This document shows positions 52,730-60,251 of a stretch of DNA of 64,000 nucleotides, piece after piece. Below the pieces are notes generated by a model, which saw only the letters and a program-made list of their open reading frames with translations, ran no database searches and was not told the DNA's origin. Made by a program: the position numbers and the translations under genes. The first letter of the stretch is position 1. Each line of letters starts with the position of its first letter. Location: the NCBI RefSeq assembly GCF_040681875.1, contig NZ_JBFAZP010000007.1, positions 248,001 to 312,000 of the forward strand. The letters run 5' to 3'. The stretch comes from Longispora sp040681875. GTDB taxonomy: Bacteria > Actinomycetota > Actinomycetes > Mycobacteriales > Micromonosporaceae.

Positions 52730-53650
52730 CTAGATCCAGTCGGCCATGTCGTCCCCGGCATCGGGCTCGGGACGACGCTGGTTGTTGGTGTCGTTGGCAC
52801 GCTTGCGTTGCTGAGGCGTGCCGTTGACGGCCGGGGCTTCCGGCACGTCGGTGAGGTCCAGGGCCTCGGGGACCAGGACCAGGGGCTTGACGGTCGCCGG
52901 GGTGTTCGGGTCGACCATGTCGACCAGCGGCGAGACGACCTGACCAGTGAGCACGTGACGACGCTTCAGGTCGACACGCACCAGAGCCGCGTAGGAGGAT
53001 GAGCCCTTCGAGATGGACACCTCCGAGCACCAGCAGGCCGTAGCCAGCTTGTCCGTGCGGGACTCCAGATCGCTGATCGACAGACCCGGACGCAGCCAGA
53101 TCCACGTCCGCTCACCGACAGGCGTCGGCCAGGCGAACAGGATCAGCGGTAGACTGCCCGTGCGGTTGGCAGTGATGAACGAGTTGAAGCAGACCCGCAA
53201 CCGGTGCCGCACCACCAGGCACATCGCAACAGCGATGATCCAGCGGCGAACGACCGGGACAGCAGCGGGAACGCCCACCACCAGGGCGACGACCAGGAGC
53301 CGCACCACCATGTTGGTGTGCTTGGCAAGTTGGACCCAGCCGACGAGCAGGACCAGGCCGACAACGAGTTCCGGAAGCCACCACCAGATGACCCGGATGA
53401 CCGCCCACGTGCGGACCAGGGTCCACGCCACAGCGGCACACCCAGCACCCAGCAGACCGCCCACGAACGCGGCCAGGACCGGGTGCATCCTGTCGGCCAA
53501 CACGACAGCCGACAGCAGCCCCACCGACAAAAGGGTGAGGTAGAAGGCCAACTTGGCCCTACGGGCAGACGACCGGTGAACCCGGTCCTCGATCACGGTG
53601 ACAGTCCCGGAACGACGTCCGAAGAGACTGCGTCCATTAGACTTGGACAT
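52730..53650 (-). CDS. AICE membrane protein, probable TraB partner
   Basis: A 306-residue protein with four or five helices (about 31-50, 57-80, 88-105, 113-130 and 134-146) followed by a soluble domain of about 110 residues and a disordered basic tail ending DMADWI. Genes for such membrane proteins precede short TraB motors in several AICEs. A membrane adaptor or SpdB-like spread protein is inferred. GGGAGGA upstream supports the ATG at 53650. Confidence 0.75.
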   Translation of the reverse strand: MSKSNGRSLFGRRSGTVTVIEDRVHRSSARRAKLAFYLTLLSVGLLSAVVLADRMHPVLAAFVGGLLGAGCAAVAWTLVRTWAVIRVIWWWLPELVVGLVLLVGWVQLAKHTNMVVRLLVVALVVGVPAAVPVVRRWIIAVAMCLVVRHRLRVCFNSFITANRTGSLPLILFAWPTPVGERTWIWLRPGLSISDLESRTDKLATACWCSEVSISKGSSSYAALVRVDLKRRHVLTGQVVSPLVDMVDPNTPATVKPLVLVPEALDLTDVPEAPAVNGTPQQRKRANDTNNQRRPEPDAGDDMADWI

Positions 53651-53691
53651 GACACGTCCTCCCTCACGGGTGTTGACGAGTTGGAAGAGGT

Positions 53692-53730
53692 GCAAGGCCG
53701 GTATGGATTGCGAGTCGGTGCCGGCCTTGC
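53692..53730 (-). terminator. Hairpin between AICE genes
   Basis: A 10-bp perfect stem (GCAAGGCCGG with CCGGCCTTGC) around a 19-base loop, between the 108-residue gene and the membrane-protein gene. It may reduce readthrough into the transfer genes. Confidence 0.5.
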
Positions 53731-53747
53731 CCTCGTATTTCTTGCTC

Positions 53748-53764
53748 AGGTCACCAGGTGACCT
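53748..53764. promoter_or_regulatory. 17-bp perfect palindrome, candidate operator
   Basis: AGGTCACCAGGTGACCT reads the same on both strands around a central A. It lies upstream of the membrane-protein/traB operon, 98 bp before the start codon, as expected for a repressor site controlling transfer genes. Confidence 0.6.
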
Positions 53765-53835
53765 CTCATGCTGCGATCAGGTTCATGCGAGTCGGTAACG
53801 AACCCGAGCGAAGCGGACACTTCCTACTTGCTTGA

Positions 53836-54162
53836 CTAGGACCCGGCCTTACCGGACGGTCCCGCCAGCGGCTTGATCTCCGTCGCCCGGTAGGCGACAC
53901 CGTGCTTGCCGTTCTGGTTCCACGGCATCGCCTCGAACGACGCCAGGGTCACCGTCTGCCCCAGGTTGACCTTCGGCATCTCTCCAGCCACGGTCACGCT
54001 GATCACGGACGCACCCTCACCGGCCTGCATGGCCACGACCTGCACGCTCCACATGGGCCGCCCGTCGCGGTCCCGCCGCTGAACCTTGTTCTGGTCGACC
54101 TTCTCCTCGACGTCCTTCGACACCGTGAAGACCATGTTGGTCGTGTCCAAGAAGTGCTTCAT
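53836..54162 (-). CDS. Conserved AICE protein, possible OB fold
   Basis: A 108-residue protein beginning MKHFLDTTNMVFTVSKD with a basic KVQRRDRDGRP loop and predicted beta strands (WSVQVVAMQ, VISVTVAG, GQTVTLASF). The pattern resembles a small OB-fold DNA-binding protein. First gene of the leftward transcript and directly next to the operator cluster. Function unknown. Confidence 0.72.
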   Translation of the reverse strand: MKHFLDTTNMVFTVSKDVEEKVDQNKVQRRDRDGRPMWSVQVVAMQAGEGASVISVTVAGEMPKVNLGQTVTLASFEAMPWNQNGKHGVAYRATEIKPLAGPSGKAGS

Positions 54163-54197
54163 GACGTTGACTCCCTTCGAGCCTCTGAGCCTCCCCC

Positions 54198-54265
54198 GTC
54201 AAGAGGGGGCTTGACTACGGCAACCGTACAGGGCGGGCTTGACGATCGTCAAGGGTGCTCTTGAC
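54198..54265. promoter_or_regulatory. Operator cluster between divergent AICE transcripts
   Basis: Five CTTGAC/GTCAAG half-sites lie within 68 bp: GTCAAG 54198-54203, CTTGAC 54210-54215, the perfect 16-bp palindrome CTTGACGATCGTCAAG 54238-54253 and CTTGAC 54260-54265. CCCCC/GGGGG also brackets the first site. A further GTAAA-N8-TTTAC inverted repeat lies at 54293-54310. This is the likely switch for the leftward transfer/replication genes and the rightward regulator. Confidence 0.75.
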
Positions 54266-54330
54266 TTTTCTTGGTGCCAGATCTTGGACGGCGTAAAGGG
54301 AGGGGTTTACACCCCCTCTATGCTGGAGGT

Positions 54331-54651
54331 ATGGCCCAACGACACGACGGCGGGGGACAGGACCCGGCTGCCGCTCTGGCTGCATTGATCAGCGCATACG
54401 AGAACGCGGCGAAGGCATTTCGGGCGATCCCTGAACCTCAAGTGGCGTTCGAGTACGCCACCGAGCTAGCGAACACGCTGCGTGATCTTGCGACATCCGG
54501 AGCGGGCCTTCGAGCCCAAGCCGTCAAGCAAATCTGGGATGCAGAGCAACTTTCCCTGTCCGGTCTCGCGAAGCGGATCGGCGTTTCAAAGCAACGCGTT
54601 GACCAGCTACTAAAGACCGCAGAAGCAGAACAGGAGGACAGCAGTGAGTGA
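54331..54651 (+). CDS. AICE helix-turn-helix regulator
   Basis: A 106-residue protein. The N-terminal half is helical; the C-terminal LSLSGLAKRIGVSKQRVDQLLK is a clear helix-turn-helix. CTGGAGG before the ATG is a good ribosome site. As the first gene rightward from the operator cluster, it probably replaces the GntR-type KorSA repressor of pSAM2, which I do not find here. It overlaps the next gene by 8 bases. Confidence 0.78.
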   Translation: MAQRHDGGGQDPAAALAALISAYENAAKAFRAIPEPQVAFEYATELANTLRDLATSGAGLRAQAVKQIWDAEQLSLSGLAKRIGVSKQRVDQLLKTAEAEQEDSSE

Positions 54652-55165
54652 ACCGATGACTGTCTTTGTCGAGGTATGGCCGGTCGCAGCCGATGAGGCC
54701 GGGATTTGGCTTCTCAGCGGTGACGACGCGTGGCGCTGGAAGACGCCGGTGATGGCCGACTCTGAACCGCATGGCGAGGTCGAGTTATTGCTAGCGAACA
54801 ACGAGGCCCTTGAGAGCACTGCCCTCACTCACTCGACCTCGTGGAGGACTGACGGGACATCCGTCGTGCTGACCTACGTTGCAGTTCTGCGATGTGTCGA
54901 GGCGGTGCGAGCGACTTGGAAAAGCGCCAGGCCGATCAGCGTGCCCCTGACCAATGCTGTCGGAGCACCTCCGACCCATGCTCCCGTCGAAGCTCCTGCC
55001 CCCAGGTACATCGACGTGCTCTTGCACGGAGTTCGACACCTGCGATTTCTACTCGACACGGATGCGACAAGCGCGGCAGCTCTGGATGGGCATTGGCCTC
55101 GACACCTTGAAGACCTTCAGCCCTCCCTTGCCGGGATGTACAGCCAGCGCCACATTGAGCCATAG
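54644..55165 (+). CDS. Hypothetical AICE protein coupled to regulator
   Basis: A 173-residue soluble protein, with mixed alpha/beta prediction and no motif I recognise. GTG start inside the preceding gene implies coupled translation. It may modulate the regulator or act in immunity (Pif-like position), but it is not a Nudix protein as in pSAM2. A terminator follows. Confidence 0.65.
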   Translation: MSEPMTVFVEVWPVAADEAGIWLLSGDDAWRWKTPVMADSEPHGEVELLLANNEALESTALTHSTSWRTDGTSVVLTYVAVLRCVEAVRATWKSARPISVPLTNAVGAPPTHAPVEAPAPRYIDVLLHGVRHLRFLLDTDATSAAALDGHWPRHLEDLQPSLAGMYSQRHIEP

Positions 55166-55188
55166 GCAGAGCCGCACCGCAGCGAATT

Positions 55189-55221
55189 GGTCCGCTCTCC
55201 GTGGGGGCGGACCCGCTTTTT
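55189..55221 (+). terminator. Rho-independent terminator of rightward AICE operon
   Basis: A 7-bp stem (GGTCCGC with GCGGACC) followed by a T tract (55217-55221), 24 bp after the last AICE stop. The T tract is rare in this GC-rich window. Confidence 0.7.
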
Positions 55222-55731
55222 GTCTCGATACGTGTGAGAACTTTCTGTACGTCTTCAAGGCGGCCCGCAAAACGCGGGCCGCGCGTGCGATCCGGCCGCT
55301 GCCGGGTGGCCCCGGCGGACGCGGCCGGCAGCCCGTCCGCACGCAGACGCGAAGGAGCCCCGGGCCGCCTGGACTACAGGAGGTGCCGGGGCTTCCGGTT
55401 GTTCGGTGGTCTAGCTCGCGGGGGACGGGCCCCCGCACCCCCAACTTCCAAACCGTCCGGGGTGGTCCGGACCGTGCCCGCTCTCGGTGGGTGGTCCAGG
55501 CCGTGCCCGAGCTGCCGGGCCGTGCGTGGTCAACCGTTGTGGTCGAGGGTGCCGAAACGAAGATCGCCAACCACACCCGCCAGGCCGTCCCCAGGCCGTC
55601 ATAGGCCGCGAGTAGGCCGTCAAGCGCCGCCCAATGTTGCCCAGTGTGGACCAAGGTTGCCGTCTATCTGGCCAGCTCAGAAGCATGGTCAACACGCTGA
55701 CCAGGGCCACGGCAATACTGTCAGACGCTAG
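55222..55731. other. Noncoding right end of the AICE
   Basis: About 500 bp with no convincing gene. It contains a second hairpin at 55260-55282 (GCGGCCCGC/GCGGGCCGC with an AAAAC loop) and, at 55582-55621, four AGGCCGtc-type units about 10-11 bp apart. The first two units form the right copy of the 21-bp repeat. Possible integrase arm sites. Frames open here lack ribosome sites. Confidence 0.6.
55582..55602. repeat. Right copy of 21-bp end repeat
   Basis: Identical over 21 bp to 46784-46804, in direct orientation. It is followed by two further AGGCCG units (55603, 55614). Confidence 0.6.
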
Positions 55732-55748
55732 TGGCAGTTTTGTGGCAT
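55732..55748. repeat. Right candidate attachment repeat
   Basis: TGGCAGTTTTGTGGCAT, one mismatch from 46725-46741. Its last bases overlap the ATG of the XRE regulator, so the element would have inserted at the start of that gene while keeping it intact. Confidence 0.4.
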
Positions 55749-56889
55749 GCGCCGTCCCCGCACCCCTCTCGCCGCGCGCCGCCGGGCCCGGGGCCTCAGC
55801 CAGGAGACCCTCGCCGAGCGGCTCGGGGTCGACCGGTCCACAGTGGCGCGGTGGGAGGATGCGCGGACCGTGCCGCAGCCGGGGTTCCGGCCCGGGTTGG
55901 CGGCGGCGCTGGGCTGGTCCGCCGACGAGCTGCACGCGGCCCTGACGGAGCCCGGCCCCGCTGTCCCGACCGCCTCGGGAACGGAGGATCCGGTCCCGCC
56001 GGAGGGGGAGGCGGGCCTCCTCGACCTGCACGACCGGCTCTACGCCCTGGCCCGCCGCTACGACACCGTCCCCTCGGCCCGCCTGCTCGCCCCGGTCGCC
56101 GCCTGCCACCGCGAGGCCTCCGCCCTGGCCCGCACCCTCCGCGACCCGGCCCTCCTGCCCCGGGCGCGCACGGCCCTCGCGGAGGCCGCCATCCTCCTCG
56201 GCCGGGTCGTCTGGGACGCCTCCGCCCGCACGGAGCACACCACCGCCCTCGCCCACTTCGACCGGGCGGCGGCGATCGCCCGGGCGGCCGGCGACCCGGT
56301 CGCGGAGACCCACGCGCTGCTCCGCACCAGCTACGTCGCCCTCTACGGCCGGCACGACCCCGCCGCCGGGGCCGTCCTCGCCCGCCGCGCCGTGGCCAGC
56401 GCCCGGCACAGCCCGTCCCTGCGCGCCCTCGGCCTGCTGCACGTCGCGGAGGCGCACGCCACGCTCGGCGCGGCCCGCGACTGCGAGGCGACCCTCGACG
56501 CGGCGCACGGGCTGCTCGCCGACTTCGACGTGGACGACGTGGGCCGGTTCCTGCTCGGCCCGGTGCCGGGGCCCAGGCTCGCGGCGGTCTGCCACCTGCG
56601 GCTCGGCCACCCCGCCCGCGCCCGCGCGCTCCTGGAGGGCGCGGCAGACCTGCCGACGACCAAGACCACAACCCTCCTGTTGGGTACGCTGGCGCGCGCC
56701 CACGCCCGCGAGGGCCACCTCGACGCGGCGGTGGCCACCCTGCACCGGGCGCTGAGCCAGCTCGACGGGCACCGGGGCGCGGCCGGGCTCCAGGCGGTGC
56801 TGGGCGCCGTCCGCGACCTGGACCGCTGGCCCACCGACCCGGCCGTCGCCACCCTCCGCGATCATCTCGCCACGCTCCGCGCGGCTTGA
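55747..56889 (+). CDS. XRE-family regulator with TPR domain
   Basis: A 380-residue protein with an N-terminal Cro/C1 helix-turn-helix (LAARRRARGLSQETLAERL and DRSTVARWEDAR, about 7-45) and a helical TPR-like remainder. This architecture is common in actinomycete regulators that sense a peptide or metabolite through the repeats. The start codon lies within the right element repeat, so its promoter is now element DNA. Targets unknown. Confidence 0.87.
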   Translation: MRRPRTPLAARRRARGLSQETLAERLGVDRSTVARWEDARTVPQPGFRPGLAAALGWSADELHAALTEPGPAVPTASGTEDPVPPEGEAGLLDLHDRLYALARRYDTVPSARLLAPVAACHREASALARTLRDPALLPRARTALAEAAILLGRVVWDASARTEHTTALAHFDRAAAIARAAGDPVAETHALLRTSYVALYGRHDPAAGAVLARRAVASARHSPSLRALGLLHVAEAHATLGAARDCEATLDAAHGLLADFDVDDVGRFLLGPVPGPRLAAVCHLRLGHPARARALLEGAADLPTTKTTTLLLGTLARAHAREGHLDAAVATLHRALSQLDGHRGAAGLQAVLGAVRDLDRWPTDPAVATLRDHLATLRAA

Positions 56890-56950
56890 CCGTGCCGATC
56901 GCCGCGTCCGGCACGCGGCCGTAAGCCTCCGAGTTCTCTGCCGTGCGACG

Positions 56951-57130
56951 CCGCCCGGAGCCTGGTGACGTGGCCCGTGCGTGCCGTCGCGGGGTATACC
57001 GGTCGCCTTGACCGGGCGTTCCGCCGAAGCCTGGTGAGACGGCCCGTGCGCGCTGTCGCGGGGTAGGCCGTGCGCCTTGACCGAGTATTCCGCCCGAAGT
57101 TTGGTGGCGCGGTTTGTGCGCCTGGTCGTT
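56951..57130. repeat. Imperfect 69-70 bp tandem repeats upstream of xthA
   Basis: About 2.5 copies. Markers AGCCTGGTGA, GGCCCGTGCG, TGTCGCGGGGTA and GCCTTGACCG recur at 69-70 bp (for example 56959, 57028, 57098). The third copy decays. No gene is evident in 56890-57330 apart from the reading frame continuing into xthA. Confidence 0.75.
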
Positions 57131-57330
57131 GGGGGTGTGCCGTGTTGTTGGGGTGTGCCGTGCGCCCGTCACGCCCGGGGCCCGATCCCGGATCCGGTAT
57201 CCGTTACTCGGTATCCGGCTCCGGCGAAGTCGGCGGCTCCGGGCGGGCGGGGTGCCGAAAACGTGCCACAAGCTGGGCGGCGGTTCCTCGGTACCCGGGA
57301 ATGTCGGTGGCACCGGGTAGCCTGCTCTGC

Positions 57331-58134
57331 GTGCTGACTGTCTCCACCGTGAATGTCAACGGCCTGCGCGCCGCCTCCGGCAAGGGCTACCTCGAGTGGC
57401 TCGCCACCACGGGCGCCGACGTCGTCTGCCTGCAGGAGGTGCGCGCCGAGGCGCACCAGCTCGCCGACGAGGTCCGCGAACCCGAGGGCTGGCACACGTT
57501 CTACGCGCCCGCCGCCGCCAAGGGCAGGGCCGGTGTGGCCGTGCTCACCCGCCGCGAGCCCTTCGAACACCGGGTCGGCTTCGGCTCCACCGAGTTCGAC
57601 GGCTCCGGCCGCTACCTGGAGGTCGACCTCCCCGGCGTCACCATCGCCAGCCTCTACCTGCCCTCCGGCGAGACCGGCACCGAGCGCCAGTCGGAGAAGG
57701 AACGCTTCATGGCGGAGTTCATCGACTACCTCGCCGGCCTGCGCAAACGTGCCGAGTCCGAGGGCCGCGAGGTGCTGGTCTGCGGCGACTGGAACATCGC
57801 GCACCGCGAGGAGGACCTGAAGAACTGGAAGACGAACAAGAAGACGGCCGGCTTCCTCCCGGAGGAGCGCGCCTGGCTCACCCGGCTGTACGACGAGGTG
57901 GGCTACGTCGACGTCGTCCGCAACGTGCACCCGGAGGGCCCGGGCCCGTACACCTGGTGGTCGTACCGGGGGAAGGCCTTCGACAACGACGCCGGCTGGC
58001 GGATCGACCTGCACGTGAGCACGCCCGGCCTGGCCGCCCGCGCGACCGCCGCCCGGGTGGAACGCGCGGAGAGCTACGAGGACCGCTGGTCGGACCACAC
58101 CCCGGTCACGGTGACGTACGCCCCACAGAGTTAG
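57331..58134 (+). CDS. xthA: Exodeoxyribonuclease III
   Basis: A 267-residue exonuclease/endonuclease/phosphatase-fold enzyme with NVNGLRAA, the catalytic LQEVRAE glutamate, GDWNIAH and the final SDHTPV motif. It cuts at abasic sites and removes 3' blocking groups in base-excision repair. GTG at 57331 gives the conserved start LTVSTVNVNGLR; the frame extends to 57070 without homology. Uracil-DNA glycosylase, the enzyme acting one step earlier, lies 1 kb away. Confidence 0.94.
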   Translation: MLTVSTVNVNGLRAASGKGYLEWLATTGADVVCLQEVRAEAHQLADEVREPEGWHTFYAPAAAKGRAGVAVLTRREPFEHRVGFGSTEFDGSGRYLEVDLPGVTIASLYLPSGETGTERQSEKERFMAEFIDYLAGLRKRAESEGREVLVCGDWNIAHREEDLKNWKTNKKTAGFLPEERAWLTRLYDEVGYVDVVRNVHPEGPGPYTWWSYRGKAFDNDAGWRIDLHVSTPGLAARATAARVERAESYEDRWSDHTPVTVTYAPQS

Positions 58135-58148
58135 AGCCCCGCGTGTGC

Positions 58149-58192
58149 CCCGGGGCGGCGGCGCGGTGTCGGGTCCGCGCCGCCGCCCCGGG
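58149..58192 (+). terminator. 18-bp perfect hairpin terminator after xthA
   Basis: Arms 58149-58166 and 58175-58192 (CCCGGGGCGGCGGCGCGG and its complement) pair without mismatch around an 8-base loop, 14 bp after the stop codon. Confidence 0.8.
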
Positions 58193-58210
58193 CGACCGGG
58201 TGCCGCTCAG

Positions 58211-58531
58211 CTTCGTGCGGCGGGCGGGTGATCCGGGCCGTGGGCGGTGAAGCTGCCGTGCCGGCTCGCGCCGTGTTCGGCGGGCGGGTAGTCCGGGCCG
58301 TGGGCGGCGAAGCCGGGGTGCCGGCTCGCGTCGTGTGCGGCGTGCTGGTGATCCGGGCCGTGGGTGGCGCGAAGCTGGGGTGCCGCCCCGGTCCGCGTGC
58401 GGCGTGAAACTGGGGTGCCGCCCTGGTCCTCGTGCGGCGGGCAGGGCGTTCCGGGCCGTGGGCGGAGTGAAGCCGCGGTGCCGGCCCGGAGTCGTGTGCC
58501 CCGGGGGCGCGTGGTGATCCGGGCCGGGCGG
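58211..58531. repeat. Imperfect 60-bp tandem repeats downstream of xthA
   Basis: About five copies of a 60-64 bp unit built around GTGCGGCGGGCGGGTGATCC, GGGCCGTGGGCGG and GGGGTGCCGGCTCGCG; copies begin at 58211, 58271 and 58331, then a shortened one at 58391 and further ones at 58426 and 58490. The unit length is a multiple of three, so frames stay open, but there is no ribosome site or convincing protein. Confidence 0.8.
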
Positions 58532-58539
58532 TCAGCGGG

Positions 58540-58893
58540 TCAGGAGTTCGAGTTCTCGCAGTGGTCCTTGGCCGCGTAGACGACGCCGGTGGCGAGGTTG
58601 CGCAGCGGGTACACCCGGTTGGAGACGTAGAAGTCCGCCGACCAGACGATGTTGTCCCTGGTCCAGGTGTAGTTGTGCGTGATGACCGGCGAGCCGCCCA
58701 GGCTGCCCACGACCGACGCGCTCAACGACGGGGCGGACCGGACGGGCTGTCCCACACCGGCGGCCGTCACGTTGTAGAAGCAGTGGTTGGGGACCGCCGC
58801 CGAGGCCGCCGTGGGCACGGCGACGGCCGCCAGCGTGGCCGCGCCGGCGAGGGCGAGCGCCGCGAACCGGGAACGGGTAAGGACAGAAGTCAT
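58540..58893 (-). CDS. Small secreted SH3-like protein
   Basis: A 117-residue protein with a signal peptide cut near ASA-A (about 33). The mature 85 residues have the SH3b pattern VRSAPSLSASVVGSL followed by beta strands and a final CENSNS; two Cys could form a disulfide. Secreted SH3b domains often bind the cell wall. Two ATGs lie in tandem; AGGAGG spacing favours 58893. Confidence 0.78.
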   Translation of the reverse strand: MTSVLTRSRFAALALAGAATLAAVAVPTAASAAVPNHCFYNVTAAGVGQPVRSAPSLSASVVGSLGGSPVITHNYTWTRDNIVWSADFYVSNRVYPLRNLATGVVYAAKDHCENSNS

Positions 58894-59075
58894 CATTGCC
58901 TCCTGGGTTGGGAACGCGGAACCTCCCGCGCCCCTCCAGCAGACCCCGCCGGCCCGCCGATCGGCACGCCGAACCGGGTTCACGAAGTGGACATGACCAC
59001 TAGTTACGCGCTCCCGGGTGTCGGAGTGCCGCTCGTCCGCGCCGTGGTCGCGGACCCGGGCACGTAGAACGTGTC

Positions 59076-59112
59076 CGGTCCGGGGCGGGAGCACGTCTCC
59101 CGCCCCGGACCG
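59076..59112 (-). terminator. Hairpin terminator after ung
   Basis: A perfect 16-bp stem (CGGTCCGGGGCGGGAG with its complement) and 5-base loop, 58 bp beyond the ung stop on its strand. Confidence 0.75.
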
Positions 59113-59169
59113 GGGGTAGATCTGGGGGTCAGGGGCCGGTGGTCGGACCGCCGACCCGGCGCCGGTGGA

Positions 59170-59844
59170 TCAGGAGGGCAGGGTCCAGTCGATCGGCTCG
59201 GCGCCCTGGGCGGCCAGCAGCTCGTTGGCCCGGCTGAACGGCCGCGAACCGAAGAAGCCCCGGTCGGCCGACATCGGGCTCGGGTGCACCGACTCCACAC
59301 AGGGCGTCGAGCCCAGCAGCGGCTTGAGCCCCTGGGCGTCGCGGCCCCACAGGATCGCCACCAGCGGCTTGTCCCGGGCGACGAGGGCGCGGATCGCCTG
59401 GTCGGTGACCTTCTCCCAGCCCTTGTTCTTGTGCGCGCCCGGGTTGCGCGGCGCGGTGGTCAGGGACCGGTTGAGCAGCAGCACACCCTGCTCGGCCCAC
59501 GGCGTCAGGTCACCGGTGGCGGGCTTGGGCAGGCCCAGGTCCGTCATGTACTCCTTGAAGATGTTGATCAGGCTCGGCGGGATCCTGCGCGTCTCGGGCG
59601 ACACCGAGAAGCTCAGCCCGACGGCGTTGCCGGGGGTCGGATAGGGGTCCTGGCCGACGAGGAGGAGCCGGACGTTGTCCAGCGGCTGGGTGAAGGCGCG
59701 GAGGATGTTCTCCCCGGCGGGCAGGTAACTGCGCCCGGCGGCGATCTCCTCGCGGAGGAATTCACCCATCGCGGTGATGTTCGGCTGCACGGGCTCCAGC
59801 GCGGTAGCCCAGCCCGGATCGACGAGTTCGGTCAATGTTGCCAC
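59170..59844 (-). CDS. ung: Uracil-DNA glycosylase, family 1
   Basis: A 224-residue protein with the family 1 water-activating loop GQDPYP (Asp66), the conserved LLLNRSLTT uracil-recognition strand and the catalytic HPSP loop (about His186). It removes uracil from DNA; the abasic site is then cut by enzymes such as the nearby exonuclease III. GTG start. Full length for the family. Confidence 0.96.
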   Translation of the reverse strand: MATLTELVDPGWATALEPVQPNITAMGEFLREEIAAGRSYLPAGENILRAFTQPLDNVRLLLVGQDPYPTPGNAVGLSFSVSPETRRIPPSLINIFKEYMTDLGLPKPATGDLTPWAEQGVLLLNRSLTTAPRNPGAHKNKGWEKVTDQAIRALVARDKPLVAILWGRDAQGLKPLLGSTPCVESVHPSPMSADRGFFGSRPFSRANELLAAQGAEPIDWTLPS

Positions 59845-60212
59845 GCCACGAAACCTTAGTCGCCACCCCCGACAAAACCCTCTCCGGGCACCGAACTGCC
59901 CCCGTGCCAGCGACTATCCACCGACCACGGCCCGACAGCCACGCACCGTTCGCCATTGCTCGTTCGGCACGCGCCGTTCGTCGTGGCCTGTTCGGCAGGC
60001 ATCAACCGCTCGGCGCAGCCGTCACGCACTGTTCGCCACGGTCGAACCGTCTCGGCCGAGCCCGCATGGACGGACCTTCGACGCCCTCGACGCCTCCGGC
60101 ACTCCCGGCGCGGACGGTCCGGCGCGGCGCGGGGCAGAACGCGCCGCGCCGGCCCCCGCGTCCCGGCCCGGCCCGGCGACAATCCGGGGCGGCCCCCGAG
60201 ACGGAGCCCGGC
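59845..60212. other. Intergenic region without gene
   Basis: Between ung and the secreted serine protease. It contains short CGTTCG-type degenerate repeats and GC-rich sequence but no ribosome site or recognisable protein; the frames open across it are composition effects. The promoter of ung should lie in its left part. Confidence 0.5.
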
Positions 60213-60244
60213 CCGGGCCGGCCCCGCGACGGAGGCCGGCCCGG
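60213..60244 (-). terminator. Hairpin after secreted serine protease
   Basis: An 11-bp perfect stem (CCGGGCCGGCC with GGCCGGCCCGG) and a 10-base loop, seven bases beyond the protease stop. Confidence 0.7.
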
Positions 60245-60251
60245 TCGCCGG

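Larger units (their letters stand above)
46725..55748. mobile_element. Actinomycete integrative and conjugative element (AICE)
   Basis: About 9 kb of lower-GC DNA with the full pSAM2-like gene set: tyrosine integrase at one end, excisionase, HUH replication initiator, small accessory proteins, FtsK/TraB DNA translocase, membrane protein and a divergent regulator at the other end. AICEs move double-stranded DNA between mycelia with one TraB motor and replicate by rolling circle when excised. Boundaries are taken from a 16/17-bp direct repeat at both edges; the true core could be the 21-bp repeat slightly inside. No tRNA gene marks either end. The genes look intact, so it may be mobile. Confidence 0.88.

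Noticed and set aside
55222..55731. A 176-codon frame at the right end of the AICE
   Set aside because: No ribosome site, no recognisable protein, and it crosses two hairpins and the end repeats.
57070..57330. N-terminal extension of exonuclease III
   Set aside because: The extra 87 codons come from the repeat region and match nothing; the family starts at LTVSTVNVNG.
58335..58517. 60-codon frame in the 60-bp repeats
   Set aside because: Open only because the repeat length is divisible by three; start context is poor.
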